Positions 30,636-39,365 of a stretch of 64,000 nt of DNA are shown here, in pieces (position 1 is the first letter of the stretch; the number at the start of each line of letters is the position of its first letter). A program made the translations under genes and the position numbers. The stretch is taken from assembly GCA_963693365.1 (NCBI GenBank), contig CAVNZM010000004.1:186001-250000 (forward strand), written 5' to 3'. This DNA is from Amoebidium appalachense (lineage: Eukaryota > Ichthyosporea). The notes beneath the pieces were generated by a model. It was not told where the DNA came from, did not search any database, and was given only the letters and a program-made list of their open reading frames with translations.

Positions 30636-30745
30636 AGGGTTCGGGGGGGGGGTCGTGTTAATTTTTAGCCATTGGCTTGAACCATTTTTGACACCCGTGG
30701 GTGTAGAAATTCCGATGATTTGATTGGTCCGTATTGTCTCACTTC

Positions 30746-30874
30746 TCAAATAAAGTACCCGTTCAGCTCGTTCAGCAGGTTCAGCAGCATGGCCGCAAAC
30801 AGCACGAACGTGGCAATCAGTCGCGCGTACTTGAGCTTGTAGTCAAACGTCCATTGGTCGGGCAGGAGCTTCAT
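30746..30874 (-). CDS. Small single-span membrane protein (42 aa)
   Basis: MKLLPDQWTFDYKLKYAR followed by a hydrophobic span (LIATFVLFAAMLLNLL) and NELNGYFI. Very short membrane proteins of this kind are typical of large DNA virus virions. It lies convergent to the MSV199 gene with the coiled-coil gene upstream on the same strand. Supported by intact frame, GC-ending codons and compact spacing. Confidence 0.5.
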   Translation of the reverse strand: MKLLPDQWTFDYKLKYARLIATFVLFAAMLLNLLNELNGYFI

Positions 30875-30923
30875 GTTGCTTCAGCCCCCTATTTTATTGC
30901 CTGGTTGCCCCGTCCCCACCCCC

Positions 30924-32030
30924 TTACCCCTCCTTCGTCTCCTTGCCCTGGTTCAACATCTCCGCCAGCCTTCGCTTGCGCGCCTGCATGCGCGTGCGCG
31001 TCTCCTGGTCCACGTAGTCGTCGTCGTCCGAGGTCTCGACGTCCTCGCCGGCCGCCCGGCGTGACTCGCGGTCGGTGACGTAGGCGCCGTAGAGGTCCGT
31101 GATGACCCGTGCGTCCTTGTTGATGGGATGCGGGAACCCGGCCACCAGCTCCGGCAGCCGCGGCGTGCACTTCTGCACGCGCACGCGCACGTACTGCACG
31201 CGGAGCATCTCGTAGCGCGCGAGCAGCGTCTCGTGGTCGTCCTTGAGCTTGTTGAACTGGATCTCCTTCTGCTGCAGCGCGGCCACGCGGGCGTTGAGGT
31301 GGCGGATGTGCTCGACGTAGCGCTCGCACTCGGGGTTGCTGCGCTTCATCTTCTCCAGTTGGTCCTTGAGCAGCTCGTTCTCGCGCTTGGCCGCGTGCAG
31401 CTGGCCCTTGTCCTCCACCGTCTCCTTGAGCGACTTGTAGTTGGCCCGCAGCTCCACCAGCTCGCGGTTGTTGGTCTCGGCGTTCTGGATGGACTCGCGT
31501 GCCTCGCGCAGGTCCAGCATGATCGCACGGGCGGTGGACTCGTCCACGCCCTTGCGCTGCAGCGTGCTCTGGTCGCCGATGCCCTGCAGGATGTGCACCA
31601 ACACGTTGGCAATCTCGCGTGTGAGCGCGCCGTTGCTGCGGTTGGTCCCGTTCAGCTGCTCGCGGAACCGGGACATGTCAATGGGCAACTTCCACACGAC
31701 CTCCTTCGAGTCCTTGTTTATATTCCCGTCCTTGTCCAAAGTGGGCATGTCCGAAAACGCCAGCTCCACAGCCATTGTAGCAGTGGAGTTGTCACTGGCA
31801 AATGATTGCAGGGCAGTTTCGATGGCCGGCGGGAGTTTGTTGTAGATGTCGCCTATCACTTTCTGGTGGCTCGAGATGACGGCGTTGTTTTGGTTCAACA
31901 GCTTGGCGATCATATCGGTTACACTCTTGATGTCCTGTGTTTGCACGATGCCACTCGGCCCTCCACCCCCAAACTTCAATTTCGTGAGGATCTCTATAGC
32001 CCTGTTAAGATCATCCTGGCTCATGCTCAT
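30924..32030 (-). CDS. Long coiled-coil protein (368 aa)
   Basis: Not recognised. After an N-terminal region (MSMSQDDLNRAIEILTKL) comes a globular part (residues 50-165), then a coiled coil of about 120 residues (LKETVEDKGQLHAAKREN; LNARVAALQQKEIQFNKL) and a charged, acidic-then-basic tail (ETSDDDDYVDQETRTRM). Possible structural or scaffold protein. The ATG at 32030 (or 32024) is chosen because the frame further upstream lacks ATG and would overlap the divergent gene. Confidence 0.62.
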   Translation of the reverse strand: MSMSQDDLNRAIEILTKLKFGGGGPSGIVQTQDIKSVTDMIAKLLNQNNAVISSHQKVIGDIYNKLPPAIETALQSFASDNSTATMAVELAFSDMPTLDKDGNINKDSKEVVWKLPIDMSRFREQLNGTNRSNGALTREIANVLVHILQGIGDQSTLQRKGVDESTARAIMLDLREARESIQNAETNNRELVELRANYKSLKETVEDKGQLHAAKRENELLKDQLEKMKRSNPECERYVEHIRHLNARVAALQQKEIQFNKLKDDHETLLARYEMLRVQYVRVRVQKCTPRLPELVAGFPHPINKDARVITDLYGAYVTDRESRRAAGEDVETSDDDDYVDQETRTRMQARKRRLAEMLNQGKETKEG

Positions 32031-32095
32031 TTGCTCTTGTCCCACATAATGCAGCTTTGGCCACACCCCACCGCATTATTCCCTTGGTCAACAAT

Positions 32096-32324
32096 GTCCG
32101 TGCTCGCCAACGTGATGATGTTTGTCTTCTGGGCGCTCGCCGTCGGCTCCATGGCCGGGTTCATGAGCCTGTACAGCGCCATGACGAAGGAGAAGTGCGT
32201 CGAGGCCGCCGTGAAGAACAGGTACGAGGCCTCGAACACTGCCGTGATGGTGGCCCTGGTGGTCACCGTGTTTGCGTACCTCATCTACGGCGTGTACGCG
32301 TCGGCCTCCTCCGCGCAGGTATAA
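32096..32324 (+). CDS. Two-span membrane protein (75 aa)
   Basis: MSVLANVMMFVFWALAVGSM and AVMVALVVTVFAYLIYGVY are two clear membrane spans with a polar loop between. An in-frame ATG at 32051 would add 15 residues. The stop codon TAA (32322-32324) lies inside the TATA box of the following gene. Probably a virion membrane component. Confidence 0.65.
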
Positions 32325-32327
32325 AGG
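32320..32327 (+). promoter_or_regulatory. TATA box of the 32362 gene, containing the upstream stop codon
   Basis: CGCAGGTATAAAGGGAGC, 35 bases before the ATG at 32362. GTA TAA of this box are the last sense codon and the stop codon of the two-span membrane protein. Confidence 0.75.
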
Positions 32328-32361
32328 GAGCTCGTCCGCAATTGTTGCGCCCAGTCTCAGT

Positions 32362-32754
32362 ATGGGTGCCGTCGCCTCGCAGCCCATCGTGTGCGCGCCG
32401 GTGCAGACCTTCTTCGTCACCACGGACGCCGACTGCTCACCCGTCCTCGTCACCAACCGCCTCATGGGCACGCTGACCGTGGACTCGACCCGCGTGACCG
32501 TGTGGGCGTCCACGCGCCCGCTCTACTTTCTGCCCACCACGGGCCTCAAGGCCATGCCCCCGGACCAGTACCTGCCGGCGGCCGTGCAGCACGGCTGCGA
32601 CGCACTGCTGGCGAACCGGCTGGTGCTGGGGGGCGACCCCGAGTCGCTGGGGCTCGTGCGCCTGGCCGACATGACGCCGCGCGAGTTCAAGCAGTACCGG
32701 CCGATCTTCGTGTCCGGCACCGTCACCACGTCCGTCACCGTGCCGCAGCTCTAG
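32362..32754 (+). CDS. Putative N-myristoylated virion protein (130 aa)
   Basis: Starts MGAVAS, a good N-myristoylation signal (Gly2, Ser6). The rest is beta-rich (VLVTNRLMGTLTVDSTRV; VSGTVTTSVTVPQL) with no membrane span. Myristoylated proteins of this size are common in membrane-containing large DNA viruses. The 3' end overlaps the convergent Nudix gene by about 20 bases. Confidence 0.55.
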   Translation: MGAVASQPIVCAPVQTFFVTTDADCSPVLVTNRLMGTLTVDSTRVTVWASTRPLYFLPTTGLKAMPPDQYLPAAVQHGCDALLANRLVLGGDPESLGLVRLADMTPREFKQYRPIFVSGTVTTSVTVPQL

Positions 32755-33409
32755 GCGTCATAGTCTCGCACCACGCCAGGTCCTTGAGGAACAGCCCCAT
32801 GTTGAAGTACTGCACCAGGCTGTTGAGGCCCGCCAGGAACGGCCGCCGAAACATCGGGTTGCCGGCCATCCCCGGCACCGGGTGGTTCCAGCGCGACTTG
32901 AGCGCCACCTCGAACACCTCGTCCGCGAGGAACCACTGCATGTTGCGCTTCTCCAGGAAGTCGTACTTGACGCGCAGCGTGCCGTCGCGCACCTCCGTCG
33001 ACCCCGGCAGAGCCAGCTGGCCTGCCGACAGCGCCTGGCGCGCAGCCCGGAACCGGTGCGGCAGGTGCGGGTCAAATGGGATCTGCACCATATACGTAAT
33101 AAAGTAGCGGTTCTGACCGGCCGCTCCCGCAAACCTGAGCACGTACGCCCGGTCCCGCAGGATGCCCTCGAGCATCGGGCGGGGGATCACAGTGTCCAGT
33201 GTCTCCTCGTAGAACTCCATGACCGTGGTCTCCTCCACGGTCAGGCCCGCCTTGAGCCTCCCGCCAAACACCCCGTACCTCCCGTCACTGTCCTCCTGTC
33301 CGAGGAGGAACAGCACGCGGCGGTCGTGCACGGCGTAGGGCAGCACGCCGGCGCCGATGATGCGACAGTCATCGTCGTGGTAGGGGATGCACATGTCCAG
33401 GACTTTCAT
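32735..33409 (-). CDS. Nudix hydrolase
   Basis: About 224 residues. Nudix box: GGRLKAGLTVEETTVMEFYEET near residues 68-89, with the GxxxxxE start and the metal-binding EFYEE in place of the usual REUxEE; the Arg is replaced by Met. Poxvirus D9/D10 and ASFV g5R are Nudix enzymes that remove mRNA caps; whether this one does so is unknown. The start at 33409 is the first ATG. The altered Arg may reduce activity. Confidence 0.75.
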   Translation of the reverse strand: MKVLDMCIPYHDDDCRIIGAGVLPYAVHDRRVLFLLGQEDSDGRYGVFGGRLKAGLTVEETTVMEFYEETLDTVIPRPMLEGILRDRAYVLRFAGAAGQNRYFITYMVQIPFDPHLPHRFRAARQALSAGQLALPGSTEVRDGTLRVKYDFLEKRNMQWFLADEVFEVALKSRWNHPVPGMAGNPMFRRPFLAGLNSLVQYFNMGLFLKDLAWCETMTPRAAAR

Positions 33410-33541
33410 CAAGTGGAGGGGAGATAATCTGGGGTGGGGTCGGTGCCAAACTCACCAGAAACTTGGGGGCGAGCGTGCCCGGCCGGTCTGGGTGAATATC
33501 GGGTGAACCAGGGTGGCTTCAGCGCGAAGGGGTCAAAAAAC

Positions 33542-33770
33542 GGTCAAAGCAGCGCAGGTTTGGCCAATATCAGGTGAAGCTAGCGCGAAGTTGGTGAATA
33601 TTAAACTAAATTGGCGCGATCCCCGGCCAATATCCAGCGAACCCCAAAACGAAGTCGCGCGATCCCCGGCCAATATCCAGTGAACCCCAAAACGATGTCG
33701 CGCTATCCTCTGCCAATATCCAGCGAACCCCAAAACGAAGTCGCGCGATCCCGGCAATTTACAAAAAAAT
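33542..33770. repeat. Intergenic repeats: 60-base unit shared with 56524 and a 43-bp tandem repeat
   Basis: 33542-33600 (GGTCAAAGCAGCGCAGG ... CAATATC..GT.AAGCTAGCGC) is repeated, diverged, at 56524-56590. From 33614 a 43-base unit (GCGCGATCCCCGGCCAATAT, CAGCGAACCCCAAAACGA) is repeated three times, starting at 33614, 33657 and 33700, with a partial fourth. All units contain CCAATAT and GCGCGA. Confidence 0.8.
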
Positions 33771-34209
33771 TTTTCGATTCACGGAGCATCCCTTTCAATA
33801 TTGATCGAATCACGGAGCATCCCTTTCAATAATGCTTGAATCTTAATAACCCGCTATTCGATCTGATTGGTCGAAAACGGCCAAGATCGATCGAGCCCGG
33901 GATTCACACTCTGACCAATCAGAACGCGCAGAAATTCAAAGCCAGTGCTCCGATGTTTCAGCCAATCAGAGCGCCCCACATTAGATCACGAGACCCAGCC
34001 AGCCTGTTTCAACTCATTCGCAAATATCTTTATTTATTTTGAGAGTGGCCAGGTGCGCTCCAAATAAAAAAAAATGCAATGCAATCCCGTTGGACCAAAC
34101 TTTTTGCATCCCGGGCCCCGAATTTTACACACCTGGCCAGCCAGATGATACAAAACACACCCGAACCCGCCATCCCCACAGCAGCCCTGCCAATTGTTGG
34201 GGATGACGG
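33771..34209. other. AT-rich intergenic region with CCAAT boxes
   Basis: Two direct copies of TCGA.TCACGGAGCATCCCTTTCAATA (33774-33832), and several ATTGG/CCAATCA motifs between 33860 and 33970. A frame continuing to 34034 on the minus strand comes from the frameshift in the next gene. No gene seen. Confidence 0.5.
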
Positions 34210-35116
34210 CTACCCCAGCACGTGCTTCTCCAGGAAGCGCACGGGGTACACCTTGACCGGGCGCAGGTCCCCCTGCACCATCTTCAACGTCTCCTCGGGC
34301 TCGCAGCCCTCCTGCTCGCGCCACGTGCGTGCGAGCATCCGGCCGACCGTGCTGCTGGACCTGTCGGTGATGCCTCGGTCGACGAGGAACTTGGCCACGG
34401 TCACGTACCCGCCGATCGCAGACTCCTCGATGGCCGATGCTAGTTCGGGTAGGGACAAGGATGTTGGCAAGGGTGTCGTTGAGCAGCATGCGCATGCGTG
34501 GGTCCCTATCGAGGCCAAAGTCTTCCAGCAGGCCACGGTACATGGTGATATTTTCCACACGCATGCGCCCGTTCTCAATCAGGCGCCTGACCTCCGCCTC
34601 CTCCCGGCGCAGACGCAGCCGACGCTCCTCCTCCAGCTCCTCGCGGCGCCGCTTGCGGTCGGGGGTCTCGTCGGTGCCGTTGCGGAAGAACTCACGCTCC
34701 TCGGGGGTGCTGGCGTCGTAGCGCGCCTCAATCTCGGGGATGAGGGAGACGTCGCCGGAAAGCAGCCGGGCTATGTAGGTGGCACACGTCCTGCGGAACT
34801 CGTGGGCGCGCTTGCCGGGAAGCAGGAAGATGATCTCGAGGAGGACACGGAAGGGGGCGATTGGGGTGGGCTTTCCAACCCCATTGATCTGGGCGTCCTC
34901 AGCCTCGCTGAGGATGTCAACAACACTATGGTCCTTTGATTTCTTAATCTGTGACCATGCCTCGTACATCGCCGCCTTTCCAATCACCATTGAAATCACA
35001 TCTAGGACACTTGCCATGTTCTTGTCTCTGTCAATGCGCATAGTGCAACCTTTGAACTGGGGGAACTCCTTCCAAAGAAGCGACATGTCGCCTTTTTTGT
35101 TCTGCTCGCCAGCCAT
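34210..35116 (-). CDS. KilA/BRO-like protein of the MAGEQNKKGD family, one frameshift
   Basis: From MAGEQNKKGDMSLLWKEFP the N-terminal domain (residues 1-140) has MRIDRDKNMASVLDVISMV and LPGKRAHEFRRTCATYIARL, a pattern frequent in BRO/KilA-like proteins of algal and protist viruses. A Glu/Arg-rich coiled coil follows (residues 155-190). Near 34447 the frame shifts; the minus-strand frame down to 34210 then supplies a C-terminal domain ending YPVRFLEKHVLG, found again in the remnant at 18944-19069. Probably a DNA-binding regulator. Paralogues: 35195-35891 and 45232-46789. It is either decayed or miscalled at one base; promoter intact. Confidence 0.62.
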
Positions 35117-35153
35117 GCTGTGTCAGAATGACTGGTTTTGCACGGGTGGTGCT

Positions 35154-35161
35154 CTTTTATA
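35154..35161 (-). promoter_or_regulatory. TATA box of the 35116 gene
   Basis: Minus strand CAAGGTATAAAAGAGC, 38 bases before the ATG at 35116, perfect to the viral consensus. Confidence 0.8.
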
Positions 35162-35194
35162 CCTTGTGATCTTGCAGGTGGCTAGGGTAAAACC

Positions 35195-35891
35195 CTACAA
35201 ACCCCTGCGCCTTGCTCCCAAGGGTTCCTGCCCACCCATCGCAATCGTCACAATGTCATTTACCGCGCTGTACACACAGAACCCCTCTGCGTGTGGGTTG
35301 TAGCGCAGCCACCGGCACCCCAGCGCTTTTGTGATGTAGTTCTGGCGCACCTCCTCATACACTGGGTCACGGTCGTCATGGTTGTGCTCGTCGCAACTCA
35401 ACCGCCAGATTCAGAGCCGAAAAATAGAGATCGATACGATATGGCTTTACGTAGAACTGTGGGGAGCTTTCAAAGTACGCCGTGCACCGCCGGATAACAG
35501 AGATGGTTTCGCTTTCAATGTAAGTTTGCATTATCACACCTACCGGCAATTCAAACTTAGAAGCCCAGTAGGCTTTTTTGTCGGCTGATAGCCTGCAGCC
35601 AGGGAGGATGGCAGCAACTATCTGGCGCATGCCATCCCACGAAGCTACAGGGGTCAGCTTGCCCTTTCCGTTGATCCGGAGAAGGGAAACTCCGATGCTC
35701 GGGTCTTTAGACTTCTTGAGATCAAACCATGCAGACCTTGCTGCATTGGCAGTGCCGAGTACCAGAGATACTACATCCAGCACACTTGCCGTCTTGGTAT
35801 CCTCGTCGATGCGAATGGTAGCACCCTTGAACCAGGGGAACTCCTTCCAGAGCATCGACATGTCGCCTTTTTTGTTCTGCTCGCCAGCCAT
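35195..35891 (-). pseudogene. Paralogue of the MAGEQNKKGD family with nuclease-like tail, frameshifted
   Basis: The first 75 residues are nearly the same as in the 34210-35116 gene (MAGEQNKKGDMSMLWKEFP). The central BRO-like part diverges, and the chain then enters a tail with YRIDLYFSALNLAVE. The frame shifts near 35395, and the next frame reads DEHNHDDRDPVYEEVRQ and ALGCRWLRYNP. Such a tail, with an Asp...Glu...His pattern and 'LGC.w.RyNP', is found on many viral BRO/KilA proteins and looks like a nuclease fold. It is called a pseudogene because of the frameshift inside the putative active-site region; a one- or two-base sequencing error is the alternative. Confidence 0.6.
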
Positions 35892-35927
35892 GCTGTGTCC
35901 GACTGGCCTCCTCTGCCGGGCGCTGCT

Positions 35928-35935
35928 CTTTTATA
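35928..35935 (-). promoter_or_regulatory. TATA box of the 35891 gene
   Basis: Minus strand GAAGGTATAAAAGAGC, 37 bases before the ATG at 35891. As at 32320 and 54825, the TAA of the box ends an upstream frame, here the remnant at 35941-36066. Confidence 0.8.
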
Positions 35936-36066
35936 CCTTCAGACCAGGAGAACGGGAGCCCCGACGCCCGGCACGGTTGGTGTCGGCCTCCCAGGCTGCC
36001 AGCCGCTTGTCGTCCAGCAGCTCGCAGTAAACTGCATCAACACGGAAAGTGCGCCGGACGTGCACA
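35933..36066 (-). pseudogene. Fragment related to the 38344-38709 gene
   Basis: About 40 codons reading VYCELLDDKRLAAWEADTNRAG, similar to ALLYDKRLAAGWEADTARFG in the membrane protein at 38344-38709. The rest of that gene is absent. The frame ends in the TATA box of the next gene. This is a partial duplicate on the other side of the 36094 gene. Confidence 0.55.
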
Positions 36067-36093
36067 TGTAGCAATCTTTTTGGGGTCCCGGGT

Positions 36094-38235
36094 ATGGCGA
36101 ATATTCTGGAGGATCTGGACTTGGTGGAAAACATGGAGGACGAGGACACGGACAGCATGGAGGACGAGGGCACGGACAGCATGGAGGACGAGGACACGGA
36201 CCCCTTCTCAGATGCGTATTTTGAATTCCTGGAAGCTGCAGGGGTTGTTGAGCCTGGCACGACGGTCGACGACTGGTTCTGCGCCGACCCGGCAGACATA
36301 AGTGCGCTCCGGACAGGTAGAAACTGGTGGCCGAACAAGCGCGCTGTTCAGGAGGCCGTGGACAACGGCACGGTGCAGCGGGCGATTGAGCGCCTGCAAC
36401 AGCAGGGCCTGGAAATGCCCGAAGGACGGGGGATGGAAGACCTAATAATCGAAACGCTGGTGTTCATGCGCGTGGCCCGCCAGGCACTCTCCGAGTCTGG
36501 GATGGTGCGAAAGGTGTCAACCTTGTGGGGCGGGGAGCCTGAGAACCGCGACCCCTACATACGCGAAAATCTGGAAGATCTGGTGAGCCCCGCCGTGCGC
36601 GAAGAGGTAAAGGCGGCCAAGCGCAATGGGGACGAGAATGCCATTCAAAATATTATGGATGATCCGGAAATCCGCGCCCAGATCACAGACGCGCTGTGGT
36701 GCAGGGCTGCTCGCAGGGCCAATCGTCTCAAGCGCCTGGAAACAGCTCTGTACATGTCCGAGGGGCTCACCAAGAGAGAGTACATATTCAGGTACGCAGA
36801 TGAGTTGTTTCCCTCGTACGCCGCGGCACGGATACGTGATATACCAATGGGTGATAACGAAGCATGGGAAAGGGCCGTCGAAACTGAAATGCTAGACGAA
36901 GCTGTGGTGGAGGAAGTCCGGAAGAAACTTATGAAACGCGCCACCAGTATTGGCGGCAAATATGTCGGAATCTTCCAGTTGGCTCTAAACGAGATGATAG
37001 CAAGCCACGGTGGCGTCATTCCAAACATGCAACAACGTCCCCACAATGGCGATGTTGAAATGGGTGTAGAACCCGAAGCCCCGGATTCGGATTCGATGCC
37101 CCAGGCTCCATCTGGTAGCACTGCACCGGTGTCCGGGTCTGCCATGGATCTTTCGCACGCGGAGGGCGATGAAGATGATGCGAACATTTTCGAATGGACC
37201 GCACAAGGCCTTGTCAAACTATTCGCTACGTTGACCGCTGACTCTCCGCACCAGGCGAATCGGCTTTGTTATGAGCACAAGTGGGAGCTTGTTGACAAGT
37301 TTGAGTTGTTCGCGCGCGGTGCGCTCGAGATCGCCAGACGACGTCAAATGAAAGAAGATTTGGGCAAAATGCTGAAGGCAGATTTGGACGCAGAAGAGGC
37401 AGACGCTAAAGACGAAGAGGACGAGGAGGACCGCGCGTTTGTGGTCCCTGATGACGACCCGGAGGTGCAGCCACCAGACAACAATGCACCCGACACCCTT
37501 TCCGACGAGCTCCGCGACCTGAGGGCTGCGGTACAGATTGCACAACCCGAGACCAGGATCGAAGCCGTGAGGCAGGTTCTTGACTGGCTGGCGAGACAGC
37601 CGAACGGGGTGTACCACCCACCGCCGCCACGGATGCTGTTCCACAGGTTGCCGTCTCCATTGGACCTGTCAGACTGGCTCACCCGGACGATTTCTCCCAT
37701 GGATGAAGAGGACATGAGGATCCCAGAAGGGGTTTACAACGCGCTGCAGAAGTGGATCAGGTACACGAAACTTAGACGCCTAGAAGCCCTGCGCGCAAAT
37801 TTCAGACCGGCCCCGTCGACCGCGGAGTTAGAGGCATACGTAGAGAGAATGTACAGGGCGATCAACGGCTTGCTCCCGGATCGCTTCCACAACCACACTA
37901 ATGATTGGACGGGACGGTTTGATGCCTACCCCAGCGAAACAGCAGCCATCATACTCCTTTCTGGGGCAGAACCCCGGGGGGATCCATTGGCGGCGGCAGA
38001 CGGCGACCCCATATTTGCGAGGATGCTCATCATCGCCGCAGGGGTCCAGGGATTGCACGATGCAGGGGTTTTTCAGTTTACAGGTGTGGAGTCGCCGGTT
38101 AGACCGGTGGTTGAAGACTTGCCATTAGGACCGGCTGGCAATACCCGGTGGACGCGGTCTGGAACAACGCATGCCCTGAGGACCACCAAAAGGCAAAGGA
38201 GACAGCTCAGGCATTACAGGCCACCCGGGCAGTAA
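36094..38235 (+). CDS. Large hypothetical acidic protein (713 aa)
   Basis: Not recognised. Residues 1-35 contain three near-copies of an acidic octapeptide (MEDEDTDS type). Long helical regions follow (residues 60-330), then a Pro/Ser/acidic linker (335-380), more helix, a second acidic stretch (KDEEDEEDRAFVVPDDDPE), and a C-terminal helical domain ending in a basic tail (TTKRQRRQLRHYR). No enzymatic motif or membrane span. Its size and position in the core suggest an abundant core or tegument-like protein; that is inference. The ATG at 36094 is the first and the frame is intact over 2.1 kb. Confidence 0.65.
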   Translation: MANILEDLDLVENMEDEDTDSMEDEGTDSMEDEDTDPFSDAYFEFLEAAGVVEPGTTVDDWFCADPADISALRTGRNWWPNKRAVQEAVDNGTVQRAIERLQQQGLEMPEGRGMEDLIIETLVFMRVARQALSESGMVRKVSTLWGGEPENRDPYIRENLEDLVSPAVREEVKAAKRNGDENAIQNIMDDPEIRAQITDALWCRAARRANRLKRLETALYMSEGLTKREYIFRYADELFPSYAAARIRDIPMGDNEAWERAVETEMLDEAVVEEVRKKLMKRATSIGGKYVGIFQLALNEMIASHGGVIPNMQQRPHNGDVEMGVEPEAPDSDSMPQAPSGSTAPVSGSAMDLSHAEGDEDDANIFEWTAQGLVKLFATLTADSPHQANRLCYEHKWELVDKFELFARGALEIARRRQMKEDLGKMLKADLDAEEADAKDEEDEEDRAFVVPDDDPEVQPPDNNAPDTLSDELRDLRAAVQIAQPETRIEAVRQVLDWLARQPNGVYHPPPPRMLFHRLPSPLDLSDWLTRTISPMDEEDMRIPEGVYNALQKWIRYTKLRRLEALRANFRPAPSTAELEAYVERMYRAINGLLPDRFHNHTNDWTGRFDAYPSETAAIILLSGAEPRGDPLAAADGDPIFARMLIIAAGVQGLHDAGVFQFTGVESPVRPVVEDLPLGPAGNTRWTRSGTTHALRTTKRQRRQLRHYRPPGQ

Positions 38236-38343
38236 ACACGCAAGGACGGCGAGCAACTTGTGAACGAGGTCCGAGAACAAGCGGCGCGCCTCCTCCCCTG
38301 AGGGCATCCAAAGGTCAAGAATTGAGGTGGATTGATCCCTGCC

Positions 38344-38709
38344 TCAGCGGAGGACCTCCCTTCTCAGCGCAGCGGCCAGCCGCGCGAGCCAGGCGGTGCG
38401 GTCGTCGCCCAGGCGTGTGGCAAAGTCGGCATAGGACATCTGTGCCGAGAACCATTGACCCTTCTCCTCGTTCCAGTAGCGCAGGCCGTTGACATTGGAA
38501 ACTTCCATGCGCGGGCACCGGCCACATTCGCCAAAACGGGCTGTGTCGGCCTCCCAGCCCGCGGCCAGGCGCTTGTCATAAAGCAGGGCGGCACAGGCGG
38601 GTGCGTCGCAGGGCGGGTCACGACCGAACACCGTGCGCACCGCATCTCGCAGCGCAAGCGCAAGCAGGGTGGTCACGCAGAGGGCCATGAGCAGGAGGAC
38701 CAGCTGCAT
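38344..38709 (-). CDS. N-terminally anchored small protein (121 aa)
   Basis: A signal-anchor (MQLVLLLMALCVTTLLALALR) is followed by a Cys-containing domain (CDAPACAALLYDKRL; CGRCPRMEV) with six Cys in the ectodomain. Probably a disulfide-bonded virion membrane protein. It is divergent from the 38758 gene with 48 bases between starts. A fragment of a paralogue lies at 35933-36066. Confidence 0.62.
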   Translation of the reverse strand: MQLVLLLMALCVTTLLALALRDAVRTVFGRDPPCDAPACAALLYDKRLAAGWEADTARFGECGRCPRMEVSNVNGLRYWNEEKGQWFSAQMSYADFATRLGDDRTAWLARLAAALRREVLR

Positions 38710-38757
38710 TGTTACGTCACGGGCGCATTTTGTGCCGGCTTAATCTTCCTGTAGTGC

Positions 38758-39345
38758 ATGCACATCACGCACGGCGACCGCTTCGTCAGCCGCAACCTCG
38801 CGCTGCTCAGCTGCCCGGTGGAGTGGCCCGAGGACCTGGCCAACACGAGGCACACGGGCATGGGCCTGCGGTGGCGGCGTGACGGCGACAAGGTCACCGC
38901 CATGCTCGGTGAGACACGCATGTACTGGAGGGCGCTGCCCGAGGCCAACGTCGTCACGTTCACCGATGACCCGGCTCAGGCGAGCTCTTTTGGGTTCAGC
39001 GACTGCCCGCTCCCGCAGCCCAACCACGTTCCCGACACGGGTCTGGCGGGCGTGCGGGTGCGTCTGCACGACAAAGACCTGCCGGCTCTCCCCCCACCTA
39101 GCGCACCGCCCCAGGGCCGCGTGGAGCTCGGCGTGGCCTTCTCCATCGGCGTGCTCGGCGTGGGGCCCCTGCCCATGCCCTCGTGGTTTGTGTCCTCGGT
39201 CGCAGACACGAGCCCCACCATGCAGTATGGGTTCCGCGGCGTCAACCTTGCGCTGTGCCTGCTGCACGTGTGGCGCGTGCGCGTGTGCGTGGACCTGTTC
39301 CCGTTCCCGGGCCTGACGCTTTTTCTGGCGCTGCTCGAGCTCTGA
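38758..39345 (+). CDS. Hypothetical beta-rich protein (195 aa)
   Basis: Not recognised. Starts MHITHGDRFVSRNLALL. It contains WRRDGDKVTAMLGETRMYW and a C-terminal hydrophobic stretch (VDLFPFPGLTLFLALLEL) that could anchor the protein. Intact frame, very GC-rich third positions. It is followed within 20 bases by the secreted/Thr-rich gene on the same strand. Confidence 0.55.
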   Translation: MHITHGDRFVSRNLALLSCPVEWPEDLANTRHTGMGLRWRRDGDKVTAMLGETRMYWRALPEANVVTFTDDPAQASSFGFSDCPLPQPNHVPDTGLAGVRVRLHDKDLPALPPPSAPPQGRVELGVAFSIGVLGVGPLPMPSWFVSSVADTSPTMQYGFRGVNLALCLLHVWRVRVCVDLFPFPGLTLFLALLEL

Positions 39346-39365
39346 TATTTTGTAGCCATCTATCA

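Noticed and set aside
30739-31805. Plus-strand frames opposite the coiled-coil gene (for example 225 residues at 31128-31805)
   Set aside because: Antisense shadow of the high-GC coiled-coil gene; Leu/Val/His-rich with no motif.
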